A DNA stretch of 64,000 nt from Sulfuricurvum sp. Lineage in GTDB: Bacteria > Campylobacterota > Campylobacteria > Campylobacterales > Sulfurimonadaceae. Every line of letters starts with the position of its first letter. The first letter of the stretch is position 1. Location: positions 1-64,000 of the forward strand of contig JAUYAU010000007.1 of NCBI GenBank assembly GCA_030693335.1, in the 5' to 3' direction. The notes below the pieces were generated by a model. The model made no database searches. It was not told the DNA's origin and saw only the letters and a list, made by a program, of their open reading frames with translations. The position numbers were made by a program, and so were the translations under genes. Of the stretch, positions 43,103-52,783 are shown one piece after another.

Positions 43103-44770
43103 TTATGAGAAGGCTCTATTTAATGCGCTAAACATTGCCTTAATAGAGGCTACCGTAATATCATTATCACATCCGACACCGAAAAATTTTTCGTCTGTTT
43201 GGGTCTGAATCTCAATATATGCAACCGCTTCTGCACTGGAGAGTTCTCCGCGTGAGTGTTCGCTGTATGAAAGAATTTTAAACGCATGAGAATATTCCAC
43301 CATCAGCGCATTCTTACACGCATCAATCGGTCCATTTCCCTGTCCTTCTGAGCGGATTGTTTTACCGTTATGGGTATATTCCAAAATACATTTAGCAGAA
43401 TGTTCTTTTGCACTCTCAGAAACCACTGAATAATCGACAAATTCGATGTCATGCGGTTCACCAAAATAAGTCTTTTCAAAGATGTCCAATATCTCCTCTG
43501 CAGTCAGTTCACGACCTACACTATCGGTCACTTTTTGAACAATCCCACCGATTTCAGGATGCATCTTTTTAGGCAAAGCGTACCCAAACGTATCTTCGAG
43601 TACATACGCGACTCCCCCTTTGCCTGATTGAGAATTAATACGGATAATCCCCTCATAATTACGTCCTACATCGGCAGGATCAATTGGCAAATACGGAACT
43701 TCCCAAAACGCATCTTCTTTAGCGCGCTGATATTCAAGACCTTTCTTGATAGCATCCTGATGTGATCCTGAAAATGCCGTGTAAACCAATTCACCCACAT
43801 AAGGATGGCGCTCATGGGTTTTCATATCCGTGCACTCTTCCACGATTTGAACAACTGTTTCCAAATCGCTGAAATCAAGTTCAGGATCAACACCCTGAGT
43901 ATACATGTTCAGCGCCAATGTGATAATATCGACATTCCCCGTACGTTCACCGTTTGAGAGCAATGTCCCCTCAACACGATCAGCTCCTGCAAGTAAAGCA
44001 AGTTCAGTCGCCGCAACAGAAGTTCCGCGGTCATTATGCGTATGCGTTGAAATCAACACATGCTCACGATTGGTCAAATGACGTCCCATCCACTCGATCT
44101 GATCAGCATAGACATTGGGCGTTGCCATCTCAACCGTTGCGGGAAGATTAATAACGACAGGACGCTCTTTACTGATACCCCATCGATCTGTGACTGCATT
44201 ACAGATACGTGCAGCATATTCCAGCTCGGTGCCCGTAAAGCTCTCAGGAGAATACTCTAGAAAAATCTCTCCATCATGCTTTGCCGCACGTGCTTTAACC
44301 ATATCAACACCCTCAAGTGCCAATGCAATAATCTCATCTTCCTCTTTGCCAAAGACGATTTTGCGCTGTGCTGTTGACGTAGAGTTATATAAATGAACGG
44401 TCGCTTTTTTGACTCCTGCCAATGCTTCAAAGGTTTTGTCGATCAAATGTTCCCGTGCCTGCACTAAGACCTGAACCGTTACGTCATCTGGAATCAGCTT
44501 TTGTTCTACAAGGGTACGTAAAAAATCAAACTCAACTTTGGAGGCAGACGGAAATCCCACCTCGATGTGTTTAAATCCCAGTTTCAGCAAGAGAGAGAAG
44601 AGGCGTAATTTTTGATTCATATTCATCGGGGTAATCAGCGCTTGGTTTCCGTCGCGAAGATCGACACTGCACCATAAAGGAGCGTGCGTGATGGTTTTGG
44701 TAGGCCAAATACGATTTGGTAAATCAACTTGAGGATAAGGGCGATATTTACCCGTAGACATGTTTTTCAT
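43103..44770 (-). CDS. leuA: 2-isopropylmalate synthase, long (LeuA2-like) form
   Basis: A 555-residue enzyme that condenses acetyl-CoA with 2-ketoisovalerate in leucine synthesis. TITHAPLWCSVDLRDGNQAL holds the DRE-TIM metallolyase signature (substrate Arg-Asp); HTHNDRGTSVAATELALLAG has the metal His pair. C-terminal LeuA dimer/regulatory domain from about residue 430 (feedback by Leu). The opening MSTGKYRPYPQVDLPNRIWP is typical of the longer, mycobacterial-like clade. ATG at 44770 is preceded by AAGGAA. Monocistronic or with alaS downstream. Confidence 0.95.
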   Translation of the reverse strand: MKNMSTGKYRPYPQVDLPNRIWPTKTITHAPLWCSVDLRDGNQALITPMNMNQKLRLFSLLLKLGFKHIEVGFPSASKVEFDFLRTLVEQKLIPDDVTVQVLVQAREHLIDKTFEALAGVKKATVHLYNSTSTAQRKIVFGKEEDEIIALALEGVDMVKARAAKHDGEIFLEYSPESFTGTELEYAARICNAVTDRWGISKERPVVINLPATVEMATPNVYADQIEWMGRHLTNREHVLISTHTHNDRGTSVAATELALLAGADRVEGTLLSNGERTGNVDIITLALNMYTQGVDPELDFSDLETVVQIVEECTDMKTHERHPYVGELVYTAFSGSHQDAIKKGLEYQRAKEDAFWEVPYLPIDPADVGRNYEGIIRINSQSGKGGVAYVLEDTFGYALPKKMHPEIGGIVQKVTDSVGRELTAEEILDIFEKTYFGEPHDIEFVDYSVVSESAKEHSAKCILEYTHNGKTIRSEGQGNGPIDACKNALMVEYSHAFKILSYSEHSRGELSSAEAVAYIEIQTQTDEKFFGVGCDNDITVASIKAMFSALNRAFS

Positions 44771-44856
44771 GCTGGTTTCCTTGAATTTCTCTTCTCATTG
44801 TCTCTTGCCGGTGACAAGTAAGTAATGGGATTATAGCAAAAAGGGCTTTGAGGTCA

Positions 44857-45885
44857 TTAATGCTTATCCTTTAGATCTTTTTCAACTGTTTCAATAATGT
44901 GCTGTGCACCATTGTTAGCAATCAAACGGCCCAACGCTTCACTTTTAGATTGTATATCACTGCTTATTGCCTCTTGGAGCTTTGGTAAAATTCCTTCACC
45001 CTGACGCTCACACCATCCGACATTGTGTTCTACGATATAGCGCGCATTATGAAACTGATGATCCGCCGCCGCAAAGGGAAAAGGAATATAAAAAGCCGGA
45101 ACCCGTGCCGCGCACAATTCCCATAAGGTACTCGCACCCGATCTGCTCACCGCAAAATCGCTTCTGGCGATCAATTGGGCAATTTGTGTTGTAAATCCAT
45201 AGACCTCAGCATCAATTCCAAGCTCATGATAGGCATGACGAACACGTTCTTCTTCCGAAGCGCCGCATTGATGAATGATAAAAATCCCTTTTTGACGTAG
45301 CCAAGGGGCACATTGCAAAGCAAGATCATTGATGAACTTTGCCCCCTGAGAGCCTCCTAAAAAGATAACGGTTTTTACCTCTGTTCGAGTTCGTGCCTGT
45401 TGAAAATAAAACTCATTCACCGGATAATCACAATGCCCCGCCCCTGTTTCATAAGAGCTGAAAAAACCTGCTGCATAGGGACGTAAAAGGGTATTGAGTT
45501 TGCCGGTTATCGCATTTTGCTCATGTATGTACAACGGGCGCTTCATGGTAATCGCCGCAATGGCGGCAGGTGCTGCTGAAAATCCTCCGACACTCACAAT
45601 CGCATCGGCATGCAAACTTTTGACAATACGTCTTGATTCAATAACGGCTTTGAAAATTTTCCACATTGCCCCTAGCTTTCCAAACCCTTTTTTGTTTACC
45701 ACTCCCGTCGTTTCCAAAAAATAGGCTTCTTCAAAAACCGTGCTATGTTCAAACCATTGGCGATCTTGCCCGCTCATTGAACCGATAAAAACTACTTTAT
45801 GTCCGTGTCCCTTCGCCGCTTGTGCAAGCGAAAGAGCAATTACCAAATGCCCGCCCGTACCGCCACCCGTGAAAACCAAAGTCAT
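44857..45885 (-). CDS. murG: UDP-GlcNAc:lipid I N-acetylglucosaminyltransferase
   Basis: A 342-residue glycosyltransferase (GT28) that makes lipid II at the inner face of the membrane. FTGGGTGGHLVIALSLAQA is the N-terminal Gly-rich loop; SVGGFSAAPAAIAAIT, EQNAITGKLN and FLGGSQGAKFIND plus the C-terminal SRSGASTLWELC are MurG motifs. It overlaps ftsW by four bases, as is common (ftsW-murG). Confidence 0.96.
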   Translation of the reverse strand: MTLVFTGGGTGGHLVIALSLAQAAKGHGHKVVFIGSMSGQDRQWFEHSTVFEEAYFLETTGVVNKKGFGKLGAMWKIFKAVIESRRIVKSLHADAIVSVGGFSAAPAAIAAITMKRPLYIHEQNAITGKLNTLLRPYAAGFFSSYETGAGHCDYPVNEFYFQQARTRTEVKTVIFLGGSQGAKFINDLALQCAPWLRQKGIFIIHQCGASEEERVRHAYHELGIDAEVYGFTTQIAQLIARSDFAVSRSGASTLWELCAARVPAFYIPFPFAAADHQFHNARYIVEHNVGWCERQGEGILPKLQEAISSDIQSKSEALGRLIANNGAQHIIETVEKDLKDKH

Positions 45886-47060
45886 GCATCTTCTCCCGAT
45901 TGTGGTTTTATTTTTTTAGAGATCATCAACACCATCCCAATACCGATGCTAGAAGCCAACATTGCTGATCCCCCATAACTCAATAACGGAACAGAAATTC
46001 CTTTAATCGGAGTTAATCCACTGATTCCATATGCATTGATCATAAAAGCAAAAGTAATCAGTAATCCCACCCCCAAACTAAAGAGGTAATCGGTATCCGC
46101 TTTGGAACGATTTGCAATTTTAAAGAGACGATGCAAAATCATGACAAAGAGCATCGTGACGGCAAATACCCCTATAAATCCAAACTCTTCGGCAATTCCG
46201 GCAAGGACAAAATCGGTATGAACTTCACTTAAAAATCCCAGTTTAAACGTTCCGTTCCCCAAGCCCGTTCCGAAAAGTCCCCCATTATGGATGGCATTCA
46301 AAGAGTGCCCGATCTGATAGGCCTCTTCACCATTAGCAATACGCAAATGCTTGGCTATGGATTCGGGAAAAAAAGCGAGTATCGTGCTTTGCGCCGATGC
46401 CCACCATGAGAGAATACGATTAATACGGTGCGGTGCCATTGCAATAAATAAGAGGAAGAAGAGAACAGCCCCTCCAATCAAACTAAGAAAAAAGCGAAAA
46501 CTGCTCCCTGCAAAAAAGAGCATAAAGGCAAGTGTTAACGATAAAACAACTACCTGCCCTAAATCATTTTGAACAATGGCAATCAAAAACATAATCAAAA
46601 TGAACAGTGCCGCATACGGGAAAAAACGCTTAAATTCTTCTTTAACCCCCATACCGCCATGGTGACCCAGTTTGCGTGAAAAACTCCAGGCCAAGAAATA
46701 AACAAAACCAATCTTGAAAAATTCAACCGGAGCTATAGAGATACCAAAAAGTTTAATCCATCGCTTCGCACCGCCTACTTCACTCACAAAAAAGGAAGGG
46801 AGAAAAGGCATCACGACCATTAAGGCTATTCCTCCCCAAAACAGGGTTAGTCCAAGTGGATGAAGCCAGACATCAGGATCAAGTTGAGCTATCATCCACA
46901 TCAAAAGAATTGAAATAATAGACATTAAAAGCTCACGAAATACAAAGTGAAATGCGTTGTACTCAAACAAAATAACGGCATAAGCCGTAAGCGTGTAGGA
47001 ACAAATAATTCCGAAGGTAATAAGAATAGTGGTTAAAATAAATAATTTTTTATCGGGCAT
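45882..47060 (-). CDS. ftsW: Cell division lipid II polymerase FtsW (RodA/FtsW/SpoVE family)
   Basis: Start ATG 47060 (MPDKKLFILTTILITFGI) is preferred to 47108, because the upstream part looks like a promoter rather than code (TTGCTATACT, TTATACACC). 392 residues, about ten membrane helices; GGALFFLLFIAM and SGLTPIKGISVPLLSYGGSA contain the SEDS family signature. FtsW polymerises lipid II at the septum together with FtsI. It is divergent from flgB, with about 120 bases between starts. Confidence 0.93.
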   Translation of the reverse strand: MPDKKLFILTTILITFGIICSYTLTAYAVILFEYNAFHFVFRELLMSIISILLMWMIAQLDPDVWLHPLGLTLFWGGIALMVVMPFLPSFFVSEVGGAKRWIKLFGISIAPVEFFKIGFVYFLAWSFSRKLGHHGGMGVKEEFKRFFPYAALFILIMFLIAIVQNDLGQVVVLSLTLAFMLFFAGSSFRFFLSLIGGAVLFFLLFIAMAPHRINRILSWWASAQSTILAFFPESIAKHLRIANGEEAYQIGHSLNAIHNGGLFGTGLGNGTFKLGFLSEVHTDFVLAGIAEEFGFIGVFAVTMLFVMILHRLFKIANRSKADTDYLFSLGVGLLITFAFMINAYGISGLTPIKGISVPLLSYGGSAMLASSIGIGMVLMISKKIKPQSGEDA

Positions 47061-47132
47061 CTTTTGACTTGTTTGGTGTATAATTTTGTACAAGTATAGC
47101 AAGCCCATATTAAAGAGCCACTAAAGAGAAAG

Positions 47133-47148
47133 TGGAATGTATTTTGCT
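47133..47148 (+). promoter_or_regulatory. Sigma54 promoter before flgB
   Basis: TGGAATGTATTTTGCT matches the -24 GG (47134-47135) and -12 GC (47146-47147), exactly 12 bases apart. Sigma54 with FlgR is the established class 2 flagellar control in Campylobacterota. Predicted start near 47159, 27 bases before the flgB ATG. Confidence 0.8.
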
Positions 47149-47185
47149 TGAAGAACAATAACACAAAATGAAAGGGATTCAGTAG

Positions 47186-47617
47186 ATGAGCATCAATATC
47201 TCACGAGCACATGAGTTGATGAAAAGCGCGATGGATTATCGTGCCGCACGTCAGGACATGATCGCCAGTAACATTGCCAATGCTGATACCCCTTTTTATC
47301 GACCTCGAGATGTCCGTTTCGAGGAAGCACTTGCCAAAGAAAGTGCCGCTATCTTCGCTGAAAAAGGGCAAGAACTCCAAATGACCCATACAAACGGTGC
47401 TCATTTAAATGGGTTTTCTGCATCAAACGACACGAAGGCGACCACTTTTTTTCGTGATGGCCACATGGCGCGCAATGATGGCAACAGTGTTGATTTGGAT
47501 GTAGAGAGCTCGGAAATGGCTAAAAACTCTACAATGTTTAATGCGCTCACTGCCGCACTCAAAAAAGACTCCGCCTTGTTTAAAAGCGTCATTGATGCTT
47601 CGAGCAAGACGGCGTAA
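47186..47617 (+). CDS. flgB: Flagellar basal-body rod protein FlgB
   Basis: A 143-residue proximal rod protein. RAARQDMIASNIANADTPFY is the shared N-terminal rod/hook motif; the C-terminal helix MFNALTAALKKDSALFKSVI completes it. It is exported by the flagellar type III system. Ribosome-binding site AAAGGGA. First gene of flgBC-fliE-ftsI, under the sigma54 promoter above. Confidence 0.96.
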   Translation: MSINISRAHELMKSAMDYRAARQDMIASNIANADTPFYRPRDVRFEEALAKESAAIFAEKGQELQMTHTNGAHLNGFSASNDTKATTFFRDGHMARNDGNSVDLDVESSEMAKNSTMFNALTAALKKDSALFKSVIDASSKTA

Positions 47618-47627
47618 GGATTAAATC

Positions 47628-48122
47628 ATGGCATTTTTAGACAGTTTTGATATCAGCGGTTACGGCCTTTCGGCTCAACGTGTTCGTGTAAATACGATAA
47701 GTTCCAACATCGCCAATGCTCAAACTACCCGTACCGCTGAGGGTGGTCCATACCGCCGTCAAGAGGTTATTTTTAAAGCCATGGATTTTAACAGTATTTA
47801 CAATGATGCACTTGAACGTCAAACCTCTTCTTTGGGCTATTCCGATCCACTAAAAGAAGGCCTTCAAGGGCTTAAACCAAATCCAGCCATTATGAGTGTG
47901 ATCGTTGATAAAATTGCCCGTGATGACAAAGCGCCGAACATGAAATACGATCCTAGCCATCCCGATGCCGATGCAAAAGGGTACGTTGCTTACCCTAATA
48001 TTAATCCTGTCATCGAAATGGCCGATTTAGTAGAAGCAACACGCTCCTATCAAGCAAACGTAGCCGCGTTTGAGAGCGCTAAAAATATGGCTAGCGGTGC
48101 TATCAGCATCTTGCAAGCATAA
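47628..48122 (+). CDS. flgC: Flagellar basal-body rod protein FlgC
   Basis: A 164-residue rod protein: SGYGLSAQRVRVNTISSNIA at the N-terminus, YPNINPVIEMADLVEATRSY and QANVAAFESAKNMASGAISI at the C-terminus, both standard for FlgC. It starts 10 bases after flgB stop; AAGGA before the ATG. Confidence 0.97.
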   Translation: MAFLDSFDISGYGLSAQRVRVNTISSNIANAQTTRTAEGGPYRRQEVIFKAMDFNSIYNDALERQTSSLGYSDPLKEGLQGLKPNPAIMSVIVDKIARDDKAPNMKYDPSHPDADAKGYVAYPNINPVIEMADLVEATRSYQANVAAFESAKNMASGAISILQA

Positions 48123-48139
48123 CCTAAGGACTAACCACT

Positions 48140-48442
48140 ATGCAAGATTTAAATTCTATTAAATCTCTTTCTACTGCCGACTTATTCAAAGCAAAAGGGA
48201 CAGCTCCAGCTCAAGAAAGCACAACTGACTTTGCTCAAGAGCTTAAAAATGCCCTTGGCAATGTTAATGAGATGCAAGTACAGAGCGAAAAAGCGATGAG
48301 TGACATCGCAACCGGTTCCGTCAAAGATCTTCATCAAGCGGCCATTGCCATTGATAAAGCTGAAATCAGTATGAGATTGATGCTTGAAGTGCGTAATAAA
48401 GCACTCAATGCATACAAAGAGATCACTCGAACCCAAATGTAA
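48140..48442 (+). CDS. fliE: Flagellar hook-basal body complex protein FliE
   Basis: A 100-residue protein with TTDFAQELKNALGNVNEMQV and DLHQAAIAIDKAEISMRLML, the FliE pattern. FliE joins the MS ring to the rod. Ribosome-binding site AAGGA; in the operon flgB-flgC-fliE-ftsI. Confidence 0.95.
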   Translation: MQDLNSIKSLSTADLFKAKGTAPAQESTTDFAQELKNALGNVNEMQVQSEKAMSDIATGSVKDLHQAAIAIDKAEISMRLMLEVRNKALNAYKEITRTQM

Positions 48443-48461
48443 TGCGCTGAATTAAAAAGTC

Positions 48462-50258
48462 ATGCGCAATTCCAATAAATCCAAAAAAATATTAGCACTT
48501 TTCCTTGTCCTCTTAATGGGCTTTGGCATCTTTTTAGCTGTTATGTTTTATACGGCCGTTCATGAGCGTGACATCCCCTCTATTTACTCAGAAGAAACGG
48601 CTAAAGCACAGCGTGGAAATATCATCAGCGCGGATGGATTTCACATTACTGCGACTCAAAAACTTTACAAAGCAGTTGTAAATACTAAAAATATTGATCC
48701 CGATAAAAGAGAACTTTTTGTTCAGCTTTTCAGTATCTACAGCGGTATAAACCCGGATGAAATTCGACAACGTCTCCGCACGCGTAAAGGTTCCGTAACG
48801 CTGAGCTATCATATCGGACCCAAAGAAGCAATGTATCTTAAAACCCTTGCTTTTGAACTGCGTAAACTCAAAGTTTTTATTGAATATGAACTGCCAAACG
48901 GCCAACGTGTTCTTCAAGGATTGAACATCATCGAAAGCGGCGAAGCGCGTGAATACCCCTATAAAAAGTTGCTGACCCCTCTCATCGGCTATCCTAGAAA
49001 GATGGAGGAAGACGGCTATACCCGTATCTATGGGATCAAAGGATTGGAAAAATATTTTGATGAGGAACTCAATCCCCAACAAAACAAAAGCCAAAAAGCG
49101 ATGCGGGATGTCAATGGCTACTTGATATTAAACAAACAAAGCTCCATTAAATCTCAGATTAATGGGTTTGATGTCAAACTCAATATTCCTATCGCCTTGC
49201 AAGCCCGTACAGAAGCAATCACCGATCGAATCAAAAATGAGCTTCAAGCCGATGAAATCATTGCCACCGTGATGGAATCCAAAAGCGGAAAAGTAATTGC
49301 ACTGTCCAGTTCTAACCGATTCGATCCCAGTCATATTCGAACGGAAGATTATCCCTCCCTCAATGCCAACGCAATCGAATACAGCTTTGAGCCGGGCTCC
49401 GTTATTAAACCGATTATATTTGCCCTATTGCTGGATCGCCATCTTATCAATCCCTATGACATGGTAAATGGACACAATGGACGCTACCAGCTGGGACGTA
49501 AAACCATCGTCGATGAACACGCATTTCAAATGATCAGTGCCGAAGATGTCATTGTTCATTCCTCTAACATCGGTATCGCCCAACTGGGACAAAAACTCAA
49601 TGGCACTGAATTTACCGAAGGACTCAAACGTTTTGGCTTTACCCATTTCAGTGGAACCGATCTTCCCTATGAAAAACGAGGGTCTATCCCAAGCAGTGCG
49701 CAGCTGAACAACTATCTTTATAAAGCCATTACCTCCTATGGGTACGGAATGCGCTCAAATGCCATGCAAATGGTCAAGGCTTACAATGTTTTTAACAACG
49801 GCGGACGTATTATTAATCCCATGATTGTTGATTCACTGATTGATGAAAAAGGAGTTTCTAGACCAATGCAGGTTCAAGCTCCGATTCAAGTCATTTCTCC
49901 TGCAACTGCAGAGCGAATGAAATCGATTTTAATCAAGACCGTTAATGAAGGGACAGGAGTCTTAGCCAAGACACCCGGATTGGAAATAGGCGGAAAAACG
50001 GGGACCGCCCATATTGCAAAAAAAGGAAAATACGTTAACAGCTATCATACCTCATTTATCGGATTTGCCAATGATGCTAAGCATGCCTATACTATTGGAA
50101 TCACCGTCATCAATCCAAAAACGGTCTATTTTGCCTCCATCACCGCCGTTCCGGTTTTCAAAGCCATTGTGGATGTTATGGTGGAAGAAAAATACCTTAA
50201 ACTTGATCCAAGAGCTGTTCTCACTGCTCAAAATGCTCCCAAAGTTGAACATCATTAA
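48462..50258 (+). CDS. ftsI: Penicillin-binding protein 2/3 (FtsI-like) transpeptidase
   Basis: A 598-residue class B PBP with an N-terminal membrane helix (about residues 10-30). SxxK motif is FEPGSVIKPIIF, SxN is VHSSNIGIAQLG, KTG is IGGKTGTAHIAK. It cross-links septal peptidoglycan together with FtsW. Placement straight after fliE in a flagellar operon is typical of Campylobacterota and links septation genes with flagellar ones. It ends six bases before the stop of a convergent gene. Confidence 0.93.
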   Translation: MRNSNKSKKILALFLVLLMGFGIFLAVMFYTAVHERDIPSIYSEETAKAQRGNIISADGFHITATQKLYKAVVNTKNIDPDKRELFVQLFSIYSGINPDEIRQRLRTRKGSVTLSYHIGPKEAMYLKTLAFELRKLKVFIEYELPNGQRVLQGLNIIESGEAREYPYKKLLTPLIGYPRKMEEDGYTRIYGIKGLEKYFDEELNPQQNKSQKAMRDVNGYLILNKQSSIKSQINGFDVKLNIPIALQARTEAITDRIKNELQADEIIATVMESKSGKVIALSSSNRFDPSHIRTEDYPSLNANAIEYSFEPGSVIKPIIFALLLDRHLINPYDMVNGHNGRYQLGRKTIVDEHAFQMISAEDVIVHSSNIGIAQLGQKLNGTEFTEGLKRFGFTHFSGTDLPYEKRGSIPSSAQLNNYLYKAITSYGYGMRSNAMQMVKAYNVFNNGGRIINPMIVDSLIDEKGVSRPMQVQAPIQVISPATAERMKSILIKTVNEGTGVLAKTPGLEIGGKTGTAHIAKKGKYVNSYHTSFIGFANDAKHAYTIGITVINPKTVYFASITAVPVFKAIVDVMVEEKYLKLDPRAVLTAQNAPKVEHH

Positions 50259-50264
50259 CCGTGT

Positions 50265-50792
50265 TTATTTTTTTCCATTAAGTGCTTTATGAATTAAAAG
50301 CGTCGCATCTTTGCTAAATGCATAGCGATACTCTATACCCCAAACCTCAACAACTGCTTCTCCGCTGATCGTCAGTTTGTTTTTTTCCTGCAGAATCCCA
50401 ATCATGCGATTAAAGGTGATATACTTAGGATCAATCTCAATGGTTAAAGGGAGAACACGCTGTGTATTAGGGGCAACACTAAATCCACTCATTCCATTGA
50501 TAGATGCCAATCCATGGGCCAAGTTTTGCTTTCCCTCTGTTAAAACATAGGTAAATGATTTTAACTTCATCTCAGTGTGCCAACGATTGCTGATCGTAAC
50601 ATCCGTACCGATACGTATTACCTCTCTATCTGCCGGACCGCCTAATAGAGATAATATCCCCAACGCCACCTCACTTTTCGTATTTTCCCATCGTAAATGA
50701 CCGGAGGGTTCTATTAGAACATCTTTTCCCATCTTCGGAGCACATCCGCTGGATAAGAGCAAAATGACCGCTAACAACAAAAAGTTTTTCAT
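50265..50792 (-). CDS. Lipoprotein with LEA14-like domain
   Basis: Start ATG 50792 (GGA six bases before). Lipobox LLLSSGC at residues 11-17 suggests acylation at C17. The mature part has a single immunoglobulin-like domain (VTISNRWHTEMKLKSFTYVL, RVLPLTIEID) like LEA-type-2/WHy proteins. Its ATG lies just after the panC stop, so it is cotranscribed with panC. Function unknown. Confidence 0.65.
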   Translation of the reverse strand: MKNFLLLAVILLLSSGCAPKMGKDVLIEPSGHLRWENTKSEVALGILSLLGGPADREVIRIGTDVTISNRWHTEMKLKSFTYVLTEGKQNLAHGLASINGMSGFSVAPNTQRVLPLTIEIDPKYITFNRMIGILQEKNKLTISGEAVVEVWGIEYRYAFSKDATLLIHKALNGKK

Positions 50793-50793
50793 C

Positions 50794-51615
50794 TTACATC
50801 CACACATTATCAATTAAGCGTGTCGACCCTACACGTGCCGCGACCAATACAATCGTATCCCCGATAATCACTTCGGGTATGGCTTCAAAACGACGGTTGA
50901 CTATTGCTACATATTCCACCTTAAGAGGCTGTAAAATATCCATCATTACCCTGCATATCACATTGGTTTCTCTCACCCCTTGCATCACAAGATGGGTAGC
51001 TCGTTTAAGGGATGCGGAGAGCTTGAGCGCTTCAACCCGATCTTCTTGAGTCAAATAAACATTGCGACTCGATAATGCCAAACCATCGCTTTCACGAACC
51101 GTATCCACGGCAATAATTTCAACATCCATAAAAAAGTTTTTAACCATTTGAGTGATAAGGGAGAGTTGTTGTGCATCTTTTTTTCCAAAATAGGCACGTG
51201 AAGCGCGTACCAAATTTAAAAGTTTCATGACAACTGTCAATACTCCGTCAAAATGACCGGGTCTGGAAGCTCCTTCCAAAATATATCCGCGAACATCTGG
51301 TGCTTTTATGCTGATTTCATCCGTTCCGTACATCGAATCTATTTCAGGATAAAATAACACATTCACACCGCTGAGTTCACAAATTTTAAAATCTGCCTCT
51401 TCACGACGCGGATATTTACTCAAATCTTCACCCGCCAAAAACTGTGTCGGATTCACAAAAATCGACACCACAACCACATCGTTTTCTACCCTCGCCTTTT
51501 CTATAAGTGTGCGATGTCCAACATGCAGCGCTCCCATCGTTGGTACAAATCCAACCGATCCCGCTTTAGAATCCAATGCAGCTCTCAATTCCACTGCCGT
51601 ACGTGCGATAATCAT
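50794..51615 (-). CDS. panC: Pantothenate synthetase
   Basis: A 273-residue enzyme joining pantoate and beta-alanine with [23 protein letters not shown] carries the HxGH (HVGH) motif; [39 protein letters not shown] and [12 protein letters not shown] complete the PanC pattern; the KMSKS-like segment is ALSSRNVYL. Divergent from prfB with about 60 bases between. Confidence 0.96.
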   Translation of the reverse strand: MIIARTAVELRAALDSKAGSVGFVPTMGALHVGHRTLIEKARVENDVVVVSIFVNPTQFLAGEDLSKYPRREEADFKICELSGVNVLFYPEIDSMYGTDEISIKAPDVRGYILEGASRPGHFDGVLTVVMKLLNLVRASRAYFGKKDAQQLSLITQMVKNFFMDVEIIAVDTVRESDGLALSSRNVYLTQEDRVEALKLSASLKRATHLVMQGVRETNVICRVMMDILQPLKVEYVAIVNRRFEAIPEVIIGDTIVLVAARVGSTRLIDNVWM

Positions 51616-51673
51616 CGTTTTAGCCTCTATACAATATAATCACAATTATAATACAGTTAGAGGATATTCCTTT

Positions 51674-52783
51674 ATGGATCACTATGAATACACCGAATTA
51701 TTAAAAACTTTGACCATTAAAATGCAAAACGTTACCGATGTCGTCCGTCCAAAAGAGATAACGGCGCGTTTAGGTGAAATCACCGCGCTCGAAAACAGCG
51801 ATGGATTTTGGAATGATGCCTCCAATGCAGGTATTATTCAAAAAGAGAAAACGCAGTTGGAGCGCAAGCTTGCCAAATATTCGAAAACAAACAATGCTCT
51901 AGGCGATGCCAAAGACATTTATGAAATGGCAAAAGAAGAAGGCGACGAAGAGACCATTGAATCTCTTTTTTCCGATGCCCTCAATCTCGAAAATCAAATT
52001 AAGGCAATGGAAGTTGAGGTTCTGTTAAGCGGCGAACACGACTCACATAATGCCATCGTCACCATTCACCCGGGTGCAGGCGGAACCGAGTCTCAAGATT
52101 GGGCTTCCATGCTTTTACGTATGTATACCCGATGGGCTGAGCGTCATGACTTCACTGTTGAAATGCTCGACTATCAAACAGGGGATGAAGCAGGAATTAA
52201 AGATGCTGCCATCCTGATCAAAGGGGTAAACGTTTATGGCTATCTTAAAAATGAAAACGGTATCCATCGTTTAGTACGTATCAGTCCCTATGACTCCGCG
52301 GCCAAACGTCACACCAGCTTTACCTCTGTTCTTGTGTCGCCTGAACTCGACGACGATATCGATATCGATATCGAAGACCGTGACATCCGTATTGATACCT
52401 ATCGTGCATCCGGTGCAGGGGGACAGCATGTTAATAAAACCGAGTCAGCAATACGCATCACCCATATCCCCTCAGGGATCGTTGTGCAATGCCAAAATGA
52501 CCGAAGTCAGCATAAAAACAAAGCAACCGCATTTAAAATGCTCAAATCACGGCTTTATGATCTTGAACTCGCAAAGCAAAAAGCAGCGGTAGACGGTGTT
52601 GAAAAAAGTGACATCGGCTGGGGACACCAAATCCGTTCTTATGTCCTAGCTCCCTACCAGCAGGTCAAGGATACCCGTTCAAATGAAGCCTATTCAAATA
52701 TCAATGCTATTCTCGATGGAGATATCGATGAAATGATAGAAGGGGTCCTCATTGCCCTCAATAGAAAAGATGACGACGACTAA
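51674..52783 (+). CDS. prfB: Peptide chain release factor 2, no programmed frameshift
   Basis: Start ATG 51674 (AGAGGA upstream) gives 369 residues. RF2 signs: [20 protein letters not shown], catalytic [37 protein letters not shown], and [14 protein letters not shown]. The gene is open from the ATG with no internal TGA near codon 25, so the +1 frameshift autoregulation of E. coli is absent. The stop-codon-recognising tripeptide, SPF in E. coli RF2, reads SPY here (Y206). It overlaps bpt by 14 bases. Confidence 0.95.
   Translation: MDHYEYTELLKTLTIKMQNVTDVVRPKEITARLGEITALENSDGFWNDASNAGIIQKEKTQLERKLAKYSKTNNALGDAKDIYEMAKEEGDEETIESLFSDALNLENQIKAMEVEVLLSGEHDSHNAIVTIHPGAGGTESQDWASMLLRMYTRWAERHDFTVEMLDYQTGDEAGIKDAAILIKGVNVYGYLKNENGIHRLVRISPYDSAAKRHTSFTSVLVSPELDDDIDIDIEDRDIRIDTYRASGAGGQHVNKTESAIRITHIPSGIVVQCQNDRSQHKNKATAFKMLKSRLYDLELAKQKAAVDGVEKSDIGWGHQIRSYVLAPYQQVKDTRSNEAYSNINAILDGDIDEMIEGVLIALNRKDDDD

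Noticed and set aside
42718-43131. 137-residue plus-strand ORF across the leuA-alaS gap
   Set aside because: It is antisense to alaS at one end and shows no protein-like pattern; the gap has hairpins instead.
47061-47108. Longer start for ftsW
   Set aside because: The added 16 residues do not resemble FtsW, and the DNA holds promoter-like TATACT and TATACA hexamers.
51509-51673. Extended start for prfB
   Set aside because: It overlaps panC antisense; ATG 51674 has a clear ribosome-binding site.
51674-51800. Programmed frameshift in prfB
   Set aside because: The frame is continuous from the ATG with no internal TGA near codon 25.
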